Shown here: in pieces, positions 44,596-53,257 of the stretch
Layout of the letters: every line of letters starts with the position of its first letter
Position numbering within the stretch: the stretch's first letter is position 1
From: an uncultured Fluviicola sp.
GTDB taxonomy: Bacteria > Bacteroidota > Bacteroidia > Flavobacteriales_D > Crocinitomicaceae
Assembly (NCBI RefSeq): GCF_902168135.1
Contig: NZ_CABHOL010000028.1
Span: 1 to 64,000 of the forward strand
Length of the DNA stretch: 64,000 bases
Reading direction: 5' to 3'
Notes under the pieces: generated by a model
Seen by the model: only the letters and a program-made list of their open reading frames with translations
Told to the model about the DNA's origin: nothing
Databases searched by the model: none
Translations under genes and position numbers: made by a program

Positions 44596-45045
44596 ATGAA
44601 AAGAATAGCAGCATACAAAAAACTCTTCAATATTGAAGAGGAAATGAGCCTGGCTCAATTGAAAACAACTTACCGCAAATTGGTAAAAGAGTGGCATCCT
44701 GATAAATTCCAGGAAGAAGATCCGAAAAAAGCAGAAGCTGAGAAAAGAAGTTTGGAGATCATTGATGCCTATCATTTCTTAGTGAGTATTGCCCCGGAAA
44801 CTTTGGAGCAAAACCTGGAGGAATACACGGAAACAATCAATACTTCAATGATTGCTGATTATCACTACAAAGGCTTGACCTTAAAAGTGACTTTCCTGAA
44901 TGGACAGGTATTCGAGTATTTCGGAGTTCCAAACAATGTTTACAAGAAACTGAATCAAAGTGCAACACCGGAGCGTTTTGCCCGCAGACACATTTTCACA
45001 TCACATACTTATCGCATGGCGAGTAAAGGAATGGCGGAGGTTTAA
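44596..45045 (+). CDS. J-domain protein with C-terminal KTSC domain
   Basis: A 149-residue fusion. Residues 5-65 are a J domain with the 'HPD' motif ('LVKEWHPDKF') that stimulates Hsp70 ATPase. Residues ~85-145 look like a KTSC domain ('YHYKGLTLKVTFLNGQVFEY' then 'GVPNNVYKKL'), a small domain often found in nucleic-acid-linked proteins. There is no zinc finger or substrate-binding domain, so it is a specialised co-chaperone. It ends one base from the convergent TonB-like gene. Confidence 0.8.
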   Translation: MKRIAAYKKLFNIEEEMSLAQLKTTYRKLVKEWHPDKFQEEDPKKAEAEKRSLEIIDAYHFLVSIAPETLEQNLEEYTETINTSMIADYHYKGLTLKVTFLNGQVFEYFGVPNNVYKKLNQSATPERFARRHIFTSHTYRMASKGMAEV

Positions 45046-45046
45046 G

Positions 45047-45721
45047 TCATTTCTTCTTTTCGCGGTTAAAAGTAACCGGAAGAGAGAATTTTGAACGAAT
45101 GGGTTTTCCTTCCAGGAGCGCGGGTTTGAATACCAATAGTTTTACTACACGGATTACTTCCGCATCTGCTAACGGACTTAACGATTTTTTGATCCTTACA
45201 TCAGTCACATGTCCAGCCGTGTCAACTGTGAACGAAACATATACTTTGCCTTCAATACTATCGGCAGGATAAACGATGTTCTCTTTCAGAAAATCCTTTA
45301 GAGCAGCCCATCCTCCGGGATATTCCGGAGAATCATCAATGATGACTCCGACGATGTCCATTTGCTTGGGTACTGTTGGACAAACCGCTCCACTTGATTT
45401 TGTAGCAGGAAGTTTAAACGGATCTTCTTCTTCCTGTGCATATAGATTTTGAAATGAACTACTTAATCCGATAGTCAAAGCGGTTGCTGCGGCCAGTTGG
45501 AAATAACGTTCGTATCCTTTCATTACTTGCTTCTCGGAGAAAATTCCGCAAATGGATTGGTTTTTCTTTTTGAGCTGTTCAAGTTCTTCGGCGGATTTAT
45601 TCCTAAAATCAATAATGATCCGCTCACAAGTCTTACAGTGTTTGTTACGCCCACAAGAAGCCATGTCGTTGATATTTTCTTTGCAGGGAAGTGAAAAACG
45701 AATGTTTCGAATCGCAGACAT
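45047..45721 (-). CDS. TonB C-terminal domain protein with Cys-rich N-terminus
   Basis: A 224-residue protein. The N-terminal ~50 residues have a Cys-rich motif ('CGRNKHCKTCERIIIDF') that recurs at the head of Bacteroidota TonB-like proteins. A membrane segment at ~73-90 ('YFQLAAATALTIGL') and a TonB-like C-terminal domain (~125-222, 'GKVYVSFTVDTAGHVTDVRI' then 'VVKLLVFKPALLEGKPI') follow. It may link to outer-membrane receptors or act as a periplasmic scaffold. No ExbB/ExbD genes are nearby. Confidence 0.82.
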   Translation of the reverse strand: MSAIRNIRFSLPCKENINDMASCGRNKHCKTCERIIIDFRNKSAEELEQLKKKNQSICGIFSEKQVMKGYERYFQLAAATALTIGLSSSFQNLYAQEEEDPFKLPATKSSGAVCPTVPKQMDIVGVIIDDSPEYPGGWAALKDFLKENIVYPADSIEGKVYVSFTVDTAGHVTDVRIKKSLSPLADAEVIRVVKLLVFKPALLEGKPIRSKFSLPVTFNREKKK

Positions 45722-45741
45722 CTTATAATTATTAAATGAAT

Positions 45742-45749
45742 CAAATATA
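45742..45749 (-). promoter_or_regulatory. -7 box of the TonB-like gene
   Basis: TATATTTG on the minus strand (45749-45742) lies 20 nt before the ATG and matches TAnnTTTG. Confidence 0.45.
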
Positions 45750-45974
45750 AAATCAAAAATTAGAGATCATCCGGTGAATTAGTCAACTGTAGTTTTTCTT
45801 TATTTTGGATATCGTCTGAACGAGCTCGCTAAGTCTTTGTCCCTAAAAAAAAAATCTGCGGAATCGGCGAGATCTGCGTGAGAAAGAAAAGAGTCTGTCG
45901 AAGACGGACATCGACTAAAACCTATTTGCTCCTCTGCTGGAAAAAACAGACAAATGATTCCTCGTTTAATTCCT

Positions 45975-45982
45975 TATTTTTG
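45975..45982 (+). promoter_or_regulatory. -7 box of the DUF6265/YCII gene
   Basis: TATTTTTG lies 18 nt before the ATG at 46001. It supports that ATG over the longer ORF start at 45878, which would put the promoter inside the gene. Confidence 0.5.
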
Positions 45983-46000
45983 AAAAACAGATTTGTACTT

Positions 46001-46867
46001 ATGAAAAACAGATTATTGGGATTGATACTCGTTGTCTCGGGTTCACTTTCCGCACAAAACAAATTCCCGGACTTCCTTGTTGGAACCTGGCTTTCGGAGG
46101 ATGGAAGATCTTATGAGCATTGGGACCGGCTTTCTGCAACTCTTTTGAAGGGATATTCTTACCAGGTGAAGAACGGTGAAACGAAAGTCAGCGAATACCT
46201 GGATTTGGTTCAGAGAAAAGACGGTATTTTCTACATACCGACTGTTATTGGCCAGAACGAAGGGAAACCGGTGGAATTCAAGTTAACTTCTTCGGACTCT
46301 GTATTCATTTTTGAGAATAAAGAACACGATTTTCCTAAAAAACTCTGCTATAAAATGGTTTCTTCCACCGAGATTTTTGTCCGGGTTTTGGGAGAGAATG
46401 ATAAAGGATTCAGCTTTACAATGAAAAAGACAAATCCTGCTGTTCTTGTTACCAAAGAAAAGAATACAACAGATAATCCGAATTATGATAAAGCATTGGC
46501 TGAAAAACTAAAAGGCGACGATTACGGAATGAAGAGCTATATGTTTGTTGCATTGAAGACGGGGCCAAATGCAACAACAGATAAAAAGTACATTGATAGT
46601 TGTTTCACCGGACACATGGGAAATATAGGGCGTCTGGTGGAAGAAGGAAAATTGATTGTTGCAGGTCCTTTCGGCAAGAATTCACTCACCTACCGCGGCT
46701 TGTTTATTTTCAATGTTACTACTAAAGAAGAAGCTGAGGCCTTGTTGAAAACGGATCCGGCAGTGAATTCAGGGTTACTGACCTACGATTTAATTCCATG
46801 GTACGGTTCGGCTGCAATTTCCGAATACCTGGATGCTTCCGATAAAATATGGCGGAAGAAGTTTTAA
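46001..46867 (+). CDS. Secreted DUF6265-like and YCII-like domain fusion
   Basis: A 288-residue exported protein. A signal peptide (1-19, 'LGLILVVSGSLSAQ') leads to a DUF6265-like beta domain (~22-145: 'FLVGTWLSEDGRSYEHW', 'ENKEHDFPKK'). The second half (~165-280) is a YCII-like alpha/beta domain ('HMGNIGRLVEEGKLIVAGPFG' in part, 'LFIFNVTTKEEAEALL'). YCII domains are ferredoxin-like and often of unknown activity. A secreted fusion of the two is uncommon as far as I know. The next gene starts 31 nt later. Confidence 0.75.
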   Translation: MKNRLLGLILVVSGSLSAQNKFPDFLVGTWLSEDGRSYEHWDRLSATLLKGYSYQVKNGETKVSEYLDLVQRKDGIFYIPTVIGQNEGKPVEFKLTSSDSVFIFENKEHDFPKKLCYKMVSSTEIFVRVLGENDKGFSFTMKKTNPAVLVTKEKNTTDNPNYDKALAEKLKGDDYGMKSYMFVALKTGPNATTDKKYIDSCFTGHMGNIGRLVEEGKLIVAGPFGKNSLTYRGLFIFNVTTKEEAEALLKTDPAVNSGLLTYDLIPWYGSAAISEYLDASDKIWRKKF

Positions 46868-46898
46868 TAATCCGTATTCTTATATAAAAATTTTTGGG

Positions 46899-48623
46899 AT
46901 GAAAAAATGGTTTTTCTTTGGAGTTCTTTGTGTTTTGGCAGCCTGCCAGGAAGAAAAAGTACAAACAGATGCTGATTTTGATAAGTACAAAAAAGCATTT
47001 GTATTGCGGTTGTGGGAAATGAATCCCGGATGGGCAAGCAGTACGGGTTTCCATAAGTATGATTCTGTTTTGGTCATTCCGGATAAAGCGCGGGAAGAAA
47101 AAGAGCATCAATTTGTGCAAAAGGAATTGGAGCAGCTGAGTCAATTCCAATCGGATAAACTTTCGGAGGCAAACCAAATTGACCTGAAGTTAATGCGCAA
47201 CTATTTGGAAGGAAGCAACTGGGAACGTGAACAACTGAGATCGGGGGAGTGGAATCCGTCGAATTACAATGTGTGCGGTGGTTTTGCAGAAATGCTGGGA
47301 AATAATTACGCTCCGCTGGATGAGCGTTTGAAAAACTTTTCCATTCGGTTGAAAAATGTTCCGGCTTATTATGAGGCCGCAAAAAAGAATATCAAGCATC
47401 CAACGAAGGAGCATACCCAATTGGCAATCGAGCAAAACCGCGGAGGATTGTCTGTATTTACTGACGATCTGCCTGCAGCGTTAGAAAAAAGCAAGTTGAC
47501 AGCCGGTGAAAAAGCAGAATTGCTGAAAAGGAGTGAATCGGCTATAAAGGCTATCAATGGATTTGCCGACTGGCTGGAAAAAATGCCTAACCCGAATCCG
47601 AGAAGCTTCCGCTTAGGAAGTGAATTGTATGCTAAGAAATTCGAGTTCGATATACAGTCGGATAAATCGGCAAAAGAAATCTACCAAAGTGCTTTGGCAC
47701 ACAAAAAAGAACTGCATCAAAAAATGGTGAAGATTTCGCGTCAGATTTGGAGCAAGCACATGGGGCAGAAGCCAATGCCAAAAGACGAATATGTGTTGGT
47801 GAAGCAGTTGATTGATCAGCTTTCTTTGCAGCACACCACGCCGGAAAATTTTCAAAAGGACATCGAGAAACAAATCCCGCAGCTGGAGAAATTTGTGCAG
47901 GACAAGAAATTAATCTACCTGGACCCGAAAAAACCACTGGTAGTTCGCCGGGAACCGGATTATATGGCGGGAGTTGCCGGAGCTTCTATTTCTGCTCCCG
48001 GACCTTATGATAAGAACGGGAATACCTATTATAACGTAGGAAGTATGAACGGCTGGCCGACTGAACAATCGGAAAGTTACCTGCGCGAATACAACGATTA
48101 CGTATTGCAAATCCTGAATATTCACGAAGCTGTTCCGGGGCATTATACCCAATTGATTTATAGCAATAATTCACCGAGTATCATCAAATCGATTTTTGGG
48201 AACGGAGCAATGGTGGAAGGTTGGGCGGTTTATACCGAGTTAATGATGCTGGAAAACGGATACGGCAACAATAGCCCGGAAATGTGGTTGATGTACTACA
48301 AATGGAATTTAAGAACGACTTGTAATACCATTTTGGATTATTCTGTTCACAACCTTCACTTCACCAAAGAACAAGCTATGAATTTACTGGTCAATGAGGC
48401 TTATCAGCAGCAAGCAGAAGCCGAAGGGAAGTGGAGACGGGCAACTTTAAGCCAGGTGCAGCTATGCAGCTATTATACCGGTTTCACTGAAATTTGCAGT
48501 TTAAGAGAGGAATTGAAGAAAAAACAAGGAAAGGCATTTGATCTGAAAACCTTTCATGAAAAATTCCTGAGTTACGGAAGCGCTCCGGTGAGAGATATCC
48601 GACAGATGATGCTGGGAAAATGA
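46899..48623 (+). CDS. DUF885-family lipoprotein, predicted metallopeptidase
   Basis: A 574-residue protein starting at ATG 46899 with a lipobox 'LAAC' (residues ~13-16). The DUF885 family is a predicted zinc-dependent carboxypeptidase-like group; the motif 'HEAVPGHYTQ' and the downstream 'EGWAVYTELMMLENG' carry the presumed metal ligands and are intact here. It probably cleaves peptides at the cell surface or in the periplasm. It follows the DUF6265/YCII gene after 31 nt, likely in one transcript. Confidence 0.88.
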   Translation: MKKWFFFGVLCVLAACQEEKVQTDADFDKYKKAFVLRLWEMNPGWASSTGFHKYDSVLVIPDKAREEKEHQFVQKELEQLSQFQSDKLSEANQIDLKLMRNYLEGSNWEREQLRSGEWNPSNYNVCGGFAEMLGNNYAPLDERLKNFSIRLKNVPAYYEAAKKNIKHPTKEHTQLAIEQNRGGLSVFTDDLPAALEKSKLTAGEKAELLKRSESAIKAINGFADWLEKMPNPNPRSFRLGSELYAKKFEFDIQSDKSAKEIYQSALAHKKELHQKMVKISRQIWSKHMGQKPMPKDEYVLVKQLIDQLSLQHTTPENFQKDIEKQIPQLEKFVQDKKLIYLDPKKPLVVRREPDYMAGVAGASISAPGPYDKNGNTYYNVGSMNGWPTEQSESYLREYNDYVLQILNIHEAVPGHYTQLIYSNNSPSIIKSIFGNGAMVEGWAVYTELMMLENGYGNNSPEMWLMYYKWNLRTTCNTILDYSVHNLHFTKEQAMNLLVNEAYQQQAEAEGKWRRATLSQVQLCSYYTGFTEICSLREELKKKQGKAFDLKTFHEKFLSYGSAPVRDIRQMMLGK

Positions 48624-48712
48624 ATTATCAATGGAAAAATTATCAAGAAGGTTAACCCCTGTTGTAGCTAATTGAAATCCCTTGATAATTTTGAAATTCA
48701 TCATTGATAATT
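48623..48712. repeat. Nested AT-rich inverted repeats
   Basis: Two perfect stems are nested: AATTATCAATG (48623-48633) with CATTGATAATT (48702-48712), and AAAATTATCAAG (48636-48647) with CTTGATAATTTT (48681-48692). The outer arm begins in the stop codon of the DUF885 gene. It belongs to the same word family as 34428 and 49686. Confidence 0.7.
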
Positions 48713-48720
48713 AATCTCCG

Positions 48721-48728
48721 TATATTTG
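48721..48728 (+). promoter_or_regulatory. -7 box of the AraC-type regulator gene
   Basis: TATATTTG matches TAnnTTTG and lies 20 nt before the ATG at 48749, which supports that start over the TTG at 48704. Confidence 0.5.
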
Positions 48729-48748
48729 AATTTTGCAATTCATCTCAC

Positions 48749-49672
48749 ATGGAGTTCCTAAGTTTGGAAGAATTTTACCAGTCGATCTGTAATCTCAATG
48801 GTTCATCTTTAGTTCCGGAAGGGATTAGTAAGGAGTTGGGTCAGTTCAATGTGTTTGACACCAGTGAACTACTTGCGCAGAACAATGGTAAGAAAGGGAA
48901 AATGCCCTATAACCGGCGCTTGTATTACAAGATCAGCTTGATTTCGGGAAGAAGTACGGCGGAATATGCCGATAAAGTCATTGAAATTGAAAAACATGCA
49001 CTCCTTTTTGCTACTCCGAAAGTTCCATATAATTATACTTCCGAAGACGAAGGCCATAACGCGGTTTTTTGTGTTTTCAGTACGGATTTCATTACAAGAG
49101 CAAATACCGGGTTTGCGTTGGATGAACTGCCGATTTTCAGTCCGGGAAGCGTACCTGTTTTTGAATTGTCCGAAAGCGAATACCAGTACATCAGAACCGT
49201 TTTTTCAAAAATGAAGGCAGAACAGTCTTCAGATTATGCATTTAAGTACGATCTGATCCGGACTTATGTGATGGAATTGATCCATTTAGGGCAAAAATTG
49301 CAGCCGGCTTCAGTTTTGTACCCGAAACATACGGCTTCGGAAAGGGTGACATCTTTATTTGTGGAGCTATTGGAAAGACAGTTTCCTATCGAATCGAACC
49401 AGCAGCGGATTGGCTTGAGAACTGCCAAAGATTTTGCTGATCGACTTTCGGTTCATGTGAATCACCTCAATAAGGTGTTGAAAGAAAACACCGGAAAAAC
49501 AACAACCGAAGTAATTGGCCACCGCATTACCCAGGAAGCAAAAATCTTATTGAAGCAGACAAATTGGACAGTTTCCGAGATCGGTTATTGTTTGGGATTT
49601 GAAGAAGTGGCGCATTTCTCTAATTTCTTCCGGAAACACACGCAGATCACCCCGAATTCCTTCCGGAATTAA
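48749..49672 (+). CDS. AraC-family transcriptional regulator
   Basis: A 307-residue regulator from ATG 48749. The N-terminal ~190 residues form a cupin-like sensor domain ('KHALLFATPKVPYNY'). The C-terminal ~100 residues are an AraC-type double helix-turn-helix ('ADRLSVHVNHLNKVLKENTG', 'VSEIGYCLGFEEVAHFSNFF', 'HTQITPNSFR'). Such regulators beside a downstream SDR gene often control it, which is an inference from position. Confidence 0.92.
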   Translation: MEFLSLEEFYQSICNLNGSSLVPEGISKELGQFNVFDTSELLAQNNGKKGKMPYNRRLYYKISLISGRSTAEYADKVIEIEKHALLFATPKVPYNYTSEDEGHNAVFCVFSTDFITRANTGFALDELPIFSPGSVPVFELSESEYQYIRTVFSKMKAEQSSDYAFKYDLIRTYVMELIHLGQKLQPASVLYPKHTASERVTSLFVELLERQFPIESNQQRIGLRTAKDFADRLSVHVNHLNKVLKENTGKTTTEVIGHRITQEAKILLKQTNWTVSEIGYCLGFEEVAHFSNFFRKHTQITPNSFRN

Positions 49673-49685
49673 TCATCAATGCAGG

Positions 49686-49749
49686 AATTATCAATTTCAA
49701 GGAGGTTTGCAGTTCTTCTTGTTAATTGAACCATTCATAATTGATAATT
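49686..49749. repeat. AT-rich inverted repeat between AraC and SDR genes
   Basis: AATTATCAATT (49686-49696) and AATTGATAATT (49739-49749) are exact reverse complements 42 nt apart. They share words with the elements at 34428 and 48623. Confidence 0.6.
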
Positions 49750-49807
49750 ATTTGTTTTTTGCAACTCTTGGATTGCTTCATGCAAACAAACCACCTGATT
49801 CGAACGA

Positions 49808-49815
49808 TACCTTTG
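49808..49815 (+). promoter_or_regulatory. -7 box of the SDR gene
   Basis: TACCTTTG matches TAnnTTTG and lies 19 nt before the ATG. No TTG is at the ideal -33 distance, which could mean dependence on an activator such as the neighbouring AraC protein. Confidence 0.5.
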
Positions 49816-49834
49816 TTTCATCAAATTAAAACAC

Positions 49835-50596
49835 ATGAAAACAAATAAATTAGCACTCATTACCGGAGGAAGCCGCGGACTTGGAAGGAGTATGGCAAAC
49901 AAATTGGCAGAAAAAGGGATCAATGTTGTTATTACTTATCACACAAACAAAACCGAAGCAGACAAGGTTGTTTCAGAAGTTCAGTCAAAAGGAGCAGAAG
50001 CAGTCGCTTTGCCGCTGGATGTTAGCAAATCCGAAACATTCGAAGCGTTTGTCGCCGAATTGAAAAATACCATCAAGAGCAAATTCAATGCGGAGAAAAT
50101 AGACTTTTTGGTAAACAACGCCGGAATTGGTTTGCCAACACCATTGGGAGCAACAGAAGTATCAGTTATTGATTCATTGACAAATATTCACTTCAAAGCA
50201 CCATTTTTACTGACTCAATTAATCGTTCCATTCTTAAATGACGGTGGTGGGATCGTAAATATCTCAAGCGGTCTGGCTCGTTTTACAGCACCCGGATATT
50301 CGGTTTACGGATCATTAAAAGCTGCTGTAGAGCAATTGTCCAGGTACCTGGCAAAAGAATTGGGATCGCGTCAAATTCGGGTAAACTGTGTGGCGCCGGG
50401 AGCAATTGAAACGGACTTTGGCGGTGGTGCAGTGCGTGATAATGCCGATTACAACAAAATGGTAGCTGATGCAACGGCACTTGGAAGAGCAGGTTTGCCG
50501 GATGATATCGGTGATGTGGTAGCATTCCTTTGTACGGACGAGTCTCGTTGGATTAACGGACAACGCATCGAAGTTTCGGGGGGAACGAATTTGTAG
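49835..50596 (+). CDS. Short-chain dehydrogenase/reductase
   Basis: A 253-residue classical SDR. The cofactor loop 'TGGSRGLGRSMA', 'NNAGIG', the catalytic Ser in 'NISSG', 'YSVYGSLK' (YxxxK) and the C-terminal 'WINGQRIEVSGGTNL' are in order. Basic residues after the glycine loop suggest NADP(H). The substrate is unknown; resemblance to FabG-like reductases is general. Confidence 0.93.
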   Translation: MKTNKLALITGGSRGLGRSMANKLAEKGINVVITYHTNKTEADKVVSEVQSKGAEAVALPLDVSKSETFEAFVAELKNTIKSKFNAEKIDFLVNNAGIGLPTPLGATEVSVIDSLTNIHFKAPFLLTQLIVPFLNDGGGIVNISSGLARFTAPGYSVYGSLKAAVEQLSRYLAKELGSRQIRVNCVAPGAIETDFGGGAVRDNADYNKMVADATALGRAGLPDDIGDVVAFLCTDESRWINGQRIEVSGGTNL

Positions 50597-50656
50597 AGAT
50601 GATAAAAGACGAAAGACCGAAGACGAAAGACTTTTGTAGTCTCTAGTCTTCAGTCT
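50596..50656. repeat. GAC/GTC-rich hairpin after the SDR gene
   Basis: GAAGAC (50619) pairs with GTCTTC (50646), and AGACT (50628) with AGTCT (50638) inside it. The string GTCTTCAGTCT also occurs downstream of ftsZ (32397 area). It lies between the convergent SDR and RDD genes. Confidence 0.45.
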
Positions 50657-50676
50657 CGTGTATAACTTCTTTTATA

Positions 50677-51252
50677 TCAATCCAGCAAATCTTCCTGCTT
50701 CTCGGAAAAAGATCCAAGCAATTTTTGCAGTTCTGCTTTTTCAGATCGTTTCACCACGTAAGTCTTGGATAAGGTATCGTGCCAGCCTCTTTCCCCAAAA
50801 CAGGAAAAGGATTCAAATGGAATATATCTGCAAACAGTCCTTAGCAATGCTTTCGAAAAACTCACTTTATTCGCGTGTTCATCGATAACCGTATAGCCAC
50901 AAATCAATTTTCCCAAAGTAGCTCCTCCCAGTCCTTCGCTAATAGCATAATAGAGGAAGAAAATCGGATAACCAATGTAATTAAGCACTCCTATAAGAGT
51001 TGAATCGGGCCTCAAGGCTTCTACATTTCCGGTAGCTACCACGATAATCCCGATAAGCATCCCGACGATAAATGTAATGATGTAAAAGAATACCACATCA
51101 ATCAGAAAATATCCGAAACGCACTCCCTGACTCACAACTTCAGGTGGTCTGCCCACCATCTTGGTTTCCGCTACTTTAGTAACAATTCCGTTTTCGTCTC
51201 GTTGGTTCTTAAAGACTGTTTTCTCAACTTTTAGGTTTTCGATTGTATTCAT
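50677..51252 (-). CDS. RDD-family membrane protein
   Basis: A 191-residue protein with an RDD domain: 'GVRFGYFLIDVVFFYIITFI' opens the first membrane segment (~42-65), a second one is near 'NYIGYPIFFLYYAISEG', followed by 'TLGKLICGYTVID'. RDD proteins are thought to transport small solutes or ions, with little direct evidence. It stands alone on the minus strand. Confidence 0.85.
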   Translation of the reverse strand: MNTIENLKVEKTVFKNQRDENGIVTKVAETKMVGRPPEVVSQGVRFGYFLIDVVFFYIITFIVGMLIGIIVVATGNVEALRPDSTLIGVLNYIGYPIFFLYYAISEGLGGATLGKLICGYTVIDEHANKVSFSKALLRTVCRYIPFESFSCFGERGWHDTLSKTYVVKRSEKAELQKLLGSFSEKQEDLLD

Positions 51253-51285
51253 TTAGGTTGTTTTAAATTAGGGCTAAACTAAAAA

Positions 51286-52110
51286 TTATTTGGCTGCTTT
51301 CACCTGTTTCAATCGTTCGTAAAGGATCATCCCGGTAGCAACTCCCACGTTCAACGAAGAAATATCTCCGGCCATTGGAATGGACAAACGTGCATCCGAC
51401 ATTTTCAGCAAATCATGTGAAATTCCATCTTCTTCCGATCCCAGGATAATTGCTGTCGGACCGAAGAACGAATAATTCTCAACAGAAACTTTGGATTTCT
51501 CCGTACAGGAAACAATCTGGAAACCGCTTTGCTGTAAATAAAACAGGCTGTTTTTCAACAGGTCGGTTTTACACACCGGGATAGTATGTAATGCTCCGGC
51601 AGAAGTTTTGATGGCATCTGCAGAAACGAGTGCACTTCCTTTGGACGGGATCAAAATAGCATCAACTCCCATGCATGCCGCTGTACGAGCAATTCCACCG
51701 AAGTTTCGAACGTCCGTAATACGGTCTAACACCAAAATGCACGGCTCTTTTCCTTCGGAAAGCCATTGGTCGCACAAATCTTCGATATTCTTGTATTCAA
51801 CCGGAGAGGTAAAAGCAATAACTCCCTGGTGATTGTTTGCCGTTAATTTGTTGAGTTTTTCAACCGGAACGAATTGCAGTTGGTACTCTTTCCCGGTTAA
51901 TACCGTTCTCAATTCCTCGAACAAATCTTTGTCAATTCCTTTTTGGATCAGGATCTTGTTGATTTCTACTTCATTTTTGATCGCTTCAATAACAACGCGG
52001 ATCCCATAAATAATATCCGATGGATCTTCCTTGGGTTTACGTTCGAAATTCTTTTTGTCGCGGTTAAATCCTCCGCCTCTTTCTTCGCGGTCGTTTTTCT
52101 TATTATACAT
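51286..52110 (-). CDS. rlmB: SpoU/TrmH-family RNA 2'-O-methyltransferase (RlmB-like)
   Basis: A 274-residue enzyme. The N-terminal substrate-binding domain ('IIYGIRVVIEAI', ~30-110) precedes the SPOUT domain with 'ILVLDRITDVRNFGGIARTA', 'ILGSEEDGIS' and 'SLNVGVATGMILYE'. RlmB methylates G2251 of 23S rRNA; other SpoU enzymes act on tRNA, so the target is not certain. I use the ATG at 52110 because the longer ORF start (52155) would overlap osmC by 53 nt; with 52110 the overlap is 8 nt. Confidence 0.88.
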   Translation of the reverse strand: MYNKKNDREERGGGFNRDKKNFERKPKEDPSDIIYGIRVVIEAIKNEVEINKILIQKGIDKDLFEELRTVLTGKEYQLQFVPVEKLNKLTANNHQGVIAFTSPVEYKNIEDLCDQWLSEGKEPCILVLDRITDVRNFGGIARTAACMGVDAILIPSKGSALVSADAIKTSAGALHTIPVCKTDLLKNSLFYLQQSGFQIVSCTEKSKVSVENYSFFGPTAIILGSEEDGISHDLLKMSDARLSIPMAGDISSLNVGVATGMILYERLKQVKAAK

Positions 52111-52507
52111 GGAATGTAATTTCAAGTTCGATATCTTCACTAACTGATTTTGCAACCGGACAAGCCAGGGCAGCGCGTTTTACCTTTTCAATAGTTGTTT
52201 CGTCCCAACCGTTGTTTCTCAGGTCGATCTCAATGACCAGTTTCCCGATTCTTCTTGGATTTGACTCCATAATCTTGGTAACCTCTGCAGAACCATGTTC
52301 GTAATGGTATCCGTGCTCATTGCAGTAAATGCCAATGATACTTAGCATGCAGGAAGCGTAAGCTGTTGCAACCAGATCTGTCGGGGAGAATTTTTCTCCT
52401 TTTCCATGATTGTCTGTCGGTGCATCGGTGTGGATCACTGTCCCGGATTGAAGGTGCGTACATTCCGTACGCAATCCTCCCAAATATTTTACTGTTGCTG
52501 TTGGCAT
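52103..52507 (-). CDS. OsmC-family peroxiredoxin-like protein
   Basis: A 134-residue OsmC/Ohr-fold protein. 'PTDLVATAYASCMLSIIGIY' carries the first reactive Cys and 'ALACPVAKSV' the second. The family reduces organic hydroperoxides. The ORF track begins at 52630; I prefer ATG 52507, which lies 17 nt after an exact -7 box on the minus strand and matches the usual family start. Confidence 0.9.
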   Translation of the reverse strand: MPTATVKYLGGLRTECTHLQSGTVIHTDAPTDNHGKGEKFSPTDLVATAYASCMLSIIGIYCNEHGYHYEHGSAEVTKIMESNPRRIGKLVIEIDLRNNGWDETTIEKVKRAALACPVAKSVSEDIELEITFHV

Positions 52508-52524
52508 TTTATTTAATTCTATCA

Positions 52525-52532
52525 CAAAGTTA
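52525..52532 (-). promoter_or_regulatory. -7 box of the osmC-rlmB operon
   Basis: TAACTTTG on the minus strand (52532-52525) matches TAnnTTTG and supports the osmC start at 52507. Confidence 0.5.
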
Positions 52533-52648
52533 GTCTTATTAAATGTAATTGAATATTTGATGTGCATTTTAATAATTGAACCAGGAAGCTGATTGGAGGT
52601 CTTTTTGTATCTTGTTTCATTCATGATCACAATACTTTGGATAACCTG

Positions 52649-53257
52649 ATGAAACTAATAGCAAGCATTTTTACCATGGTCTTAATCTCTTCTTGTGGTT
52701 TTGTTCATTATATGGGAACTAAAAGTACGGTTGACAAATCAAGCTTAGAAGTCAATAACTATCTCATAAGGAACAAAATATCTTTTTACGATTATAACCT
52801 TTTTATAAAAGATGAATTGATTGATTCGTTATCAAGTAAAAAACACGCTGTAAATTTATGGCAATTGGAGCATGGTACTGAGCAATCAACTATCCAATTA
52901 AGAATTTATGATTCACTTGGAGTTCTCGTCAATGCTTATGTTCAATGTTATGGCGAATTTAAAAGACTGAATATTTTATCTGATAAACCGTATAAAAAAT
53001 TTAACCATTTACCAACTAATTTTGAGTTACAATTCAATGATAATTTGGATCTGTGGAATATCAATGAGTCCGACAGACAAGAAATTTTGGAAAAAGCAAG
53101 CCAGAAAAAATACACGATAGTGGTTTACTGGAATATATGGTCCAATTATTACTCAAAAGTGATGCTGAAAGAACTTCGGAAGTATTTGAAGAAATATCAA
53201 ATGAAAGATGAGGTTTTAATCATTCTGGTGAATACAGATTTCTCAAAAACGAATTGA
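52649..53257 (+). CDS. Hypothetical lipoprotein with a thioredoxin-like C-terminal segment
   Basis: A 202-residue protein from ATG 52649 (the track's 52637 is a TTG). It has a lipoprotein signal ('MVLISSCGF'). The last ~50 residues ('YTIVVYWNIWSNYYSK' and 'DEVLIILVNTDF') have the strand-helix-strand look of thioredoxin-like proteins, but the CxxC site is replaced by 'SNYY', so it cannot act as a thiol oxidoreductase by that site. Base composition is more AT-rich than its neighbours. Confidence 0.65.
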   Translation: MKLIASIFTMVLISSCGFVHYMGTKSTVDKSSLEVNNYLIRNKISFYDYNLFIKDELIDSLSSKKHAVNLWQLEHGTEQSTIQLRIYDSLGVLVNAYVQCYGEFKRLNILSDKPYKKFNHLPTNFELQFNDNLDLWNINESDRQEILEKASQKKYTIVVYWNIWSNYYSKVMLKELRKYLKKYQMKDEVLIILVNTDFSKTN

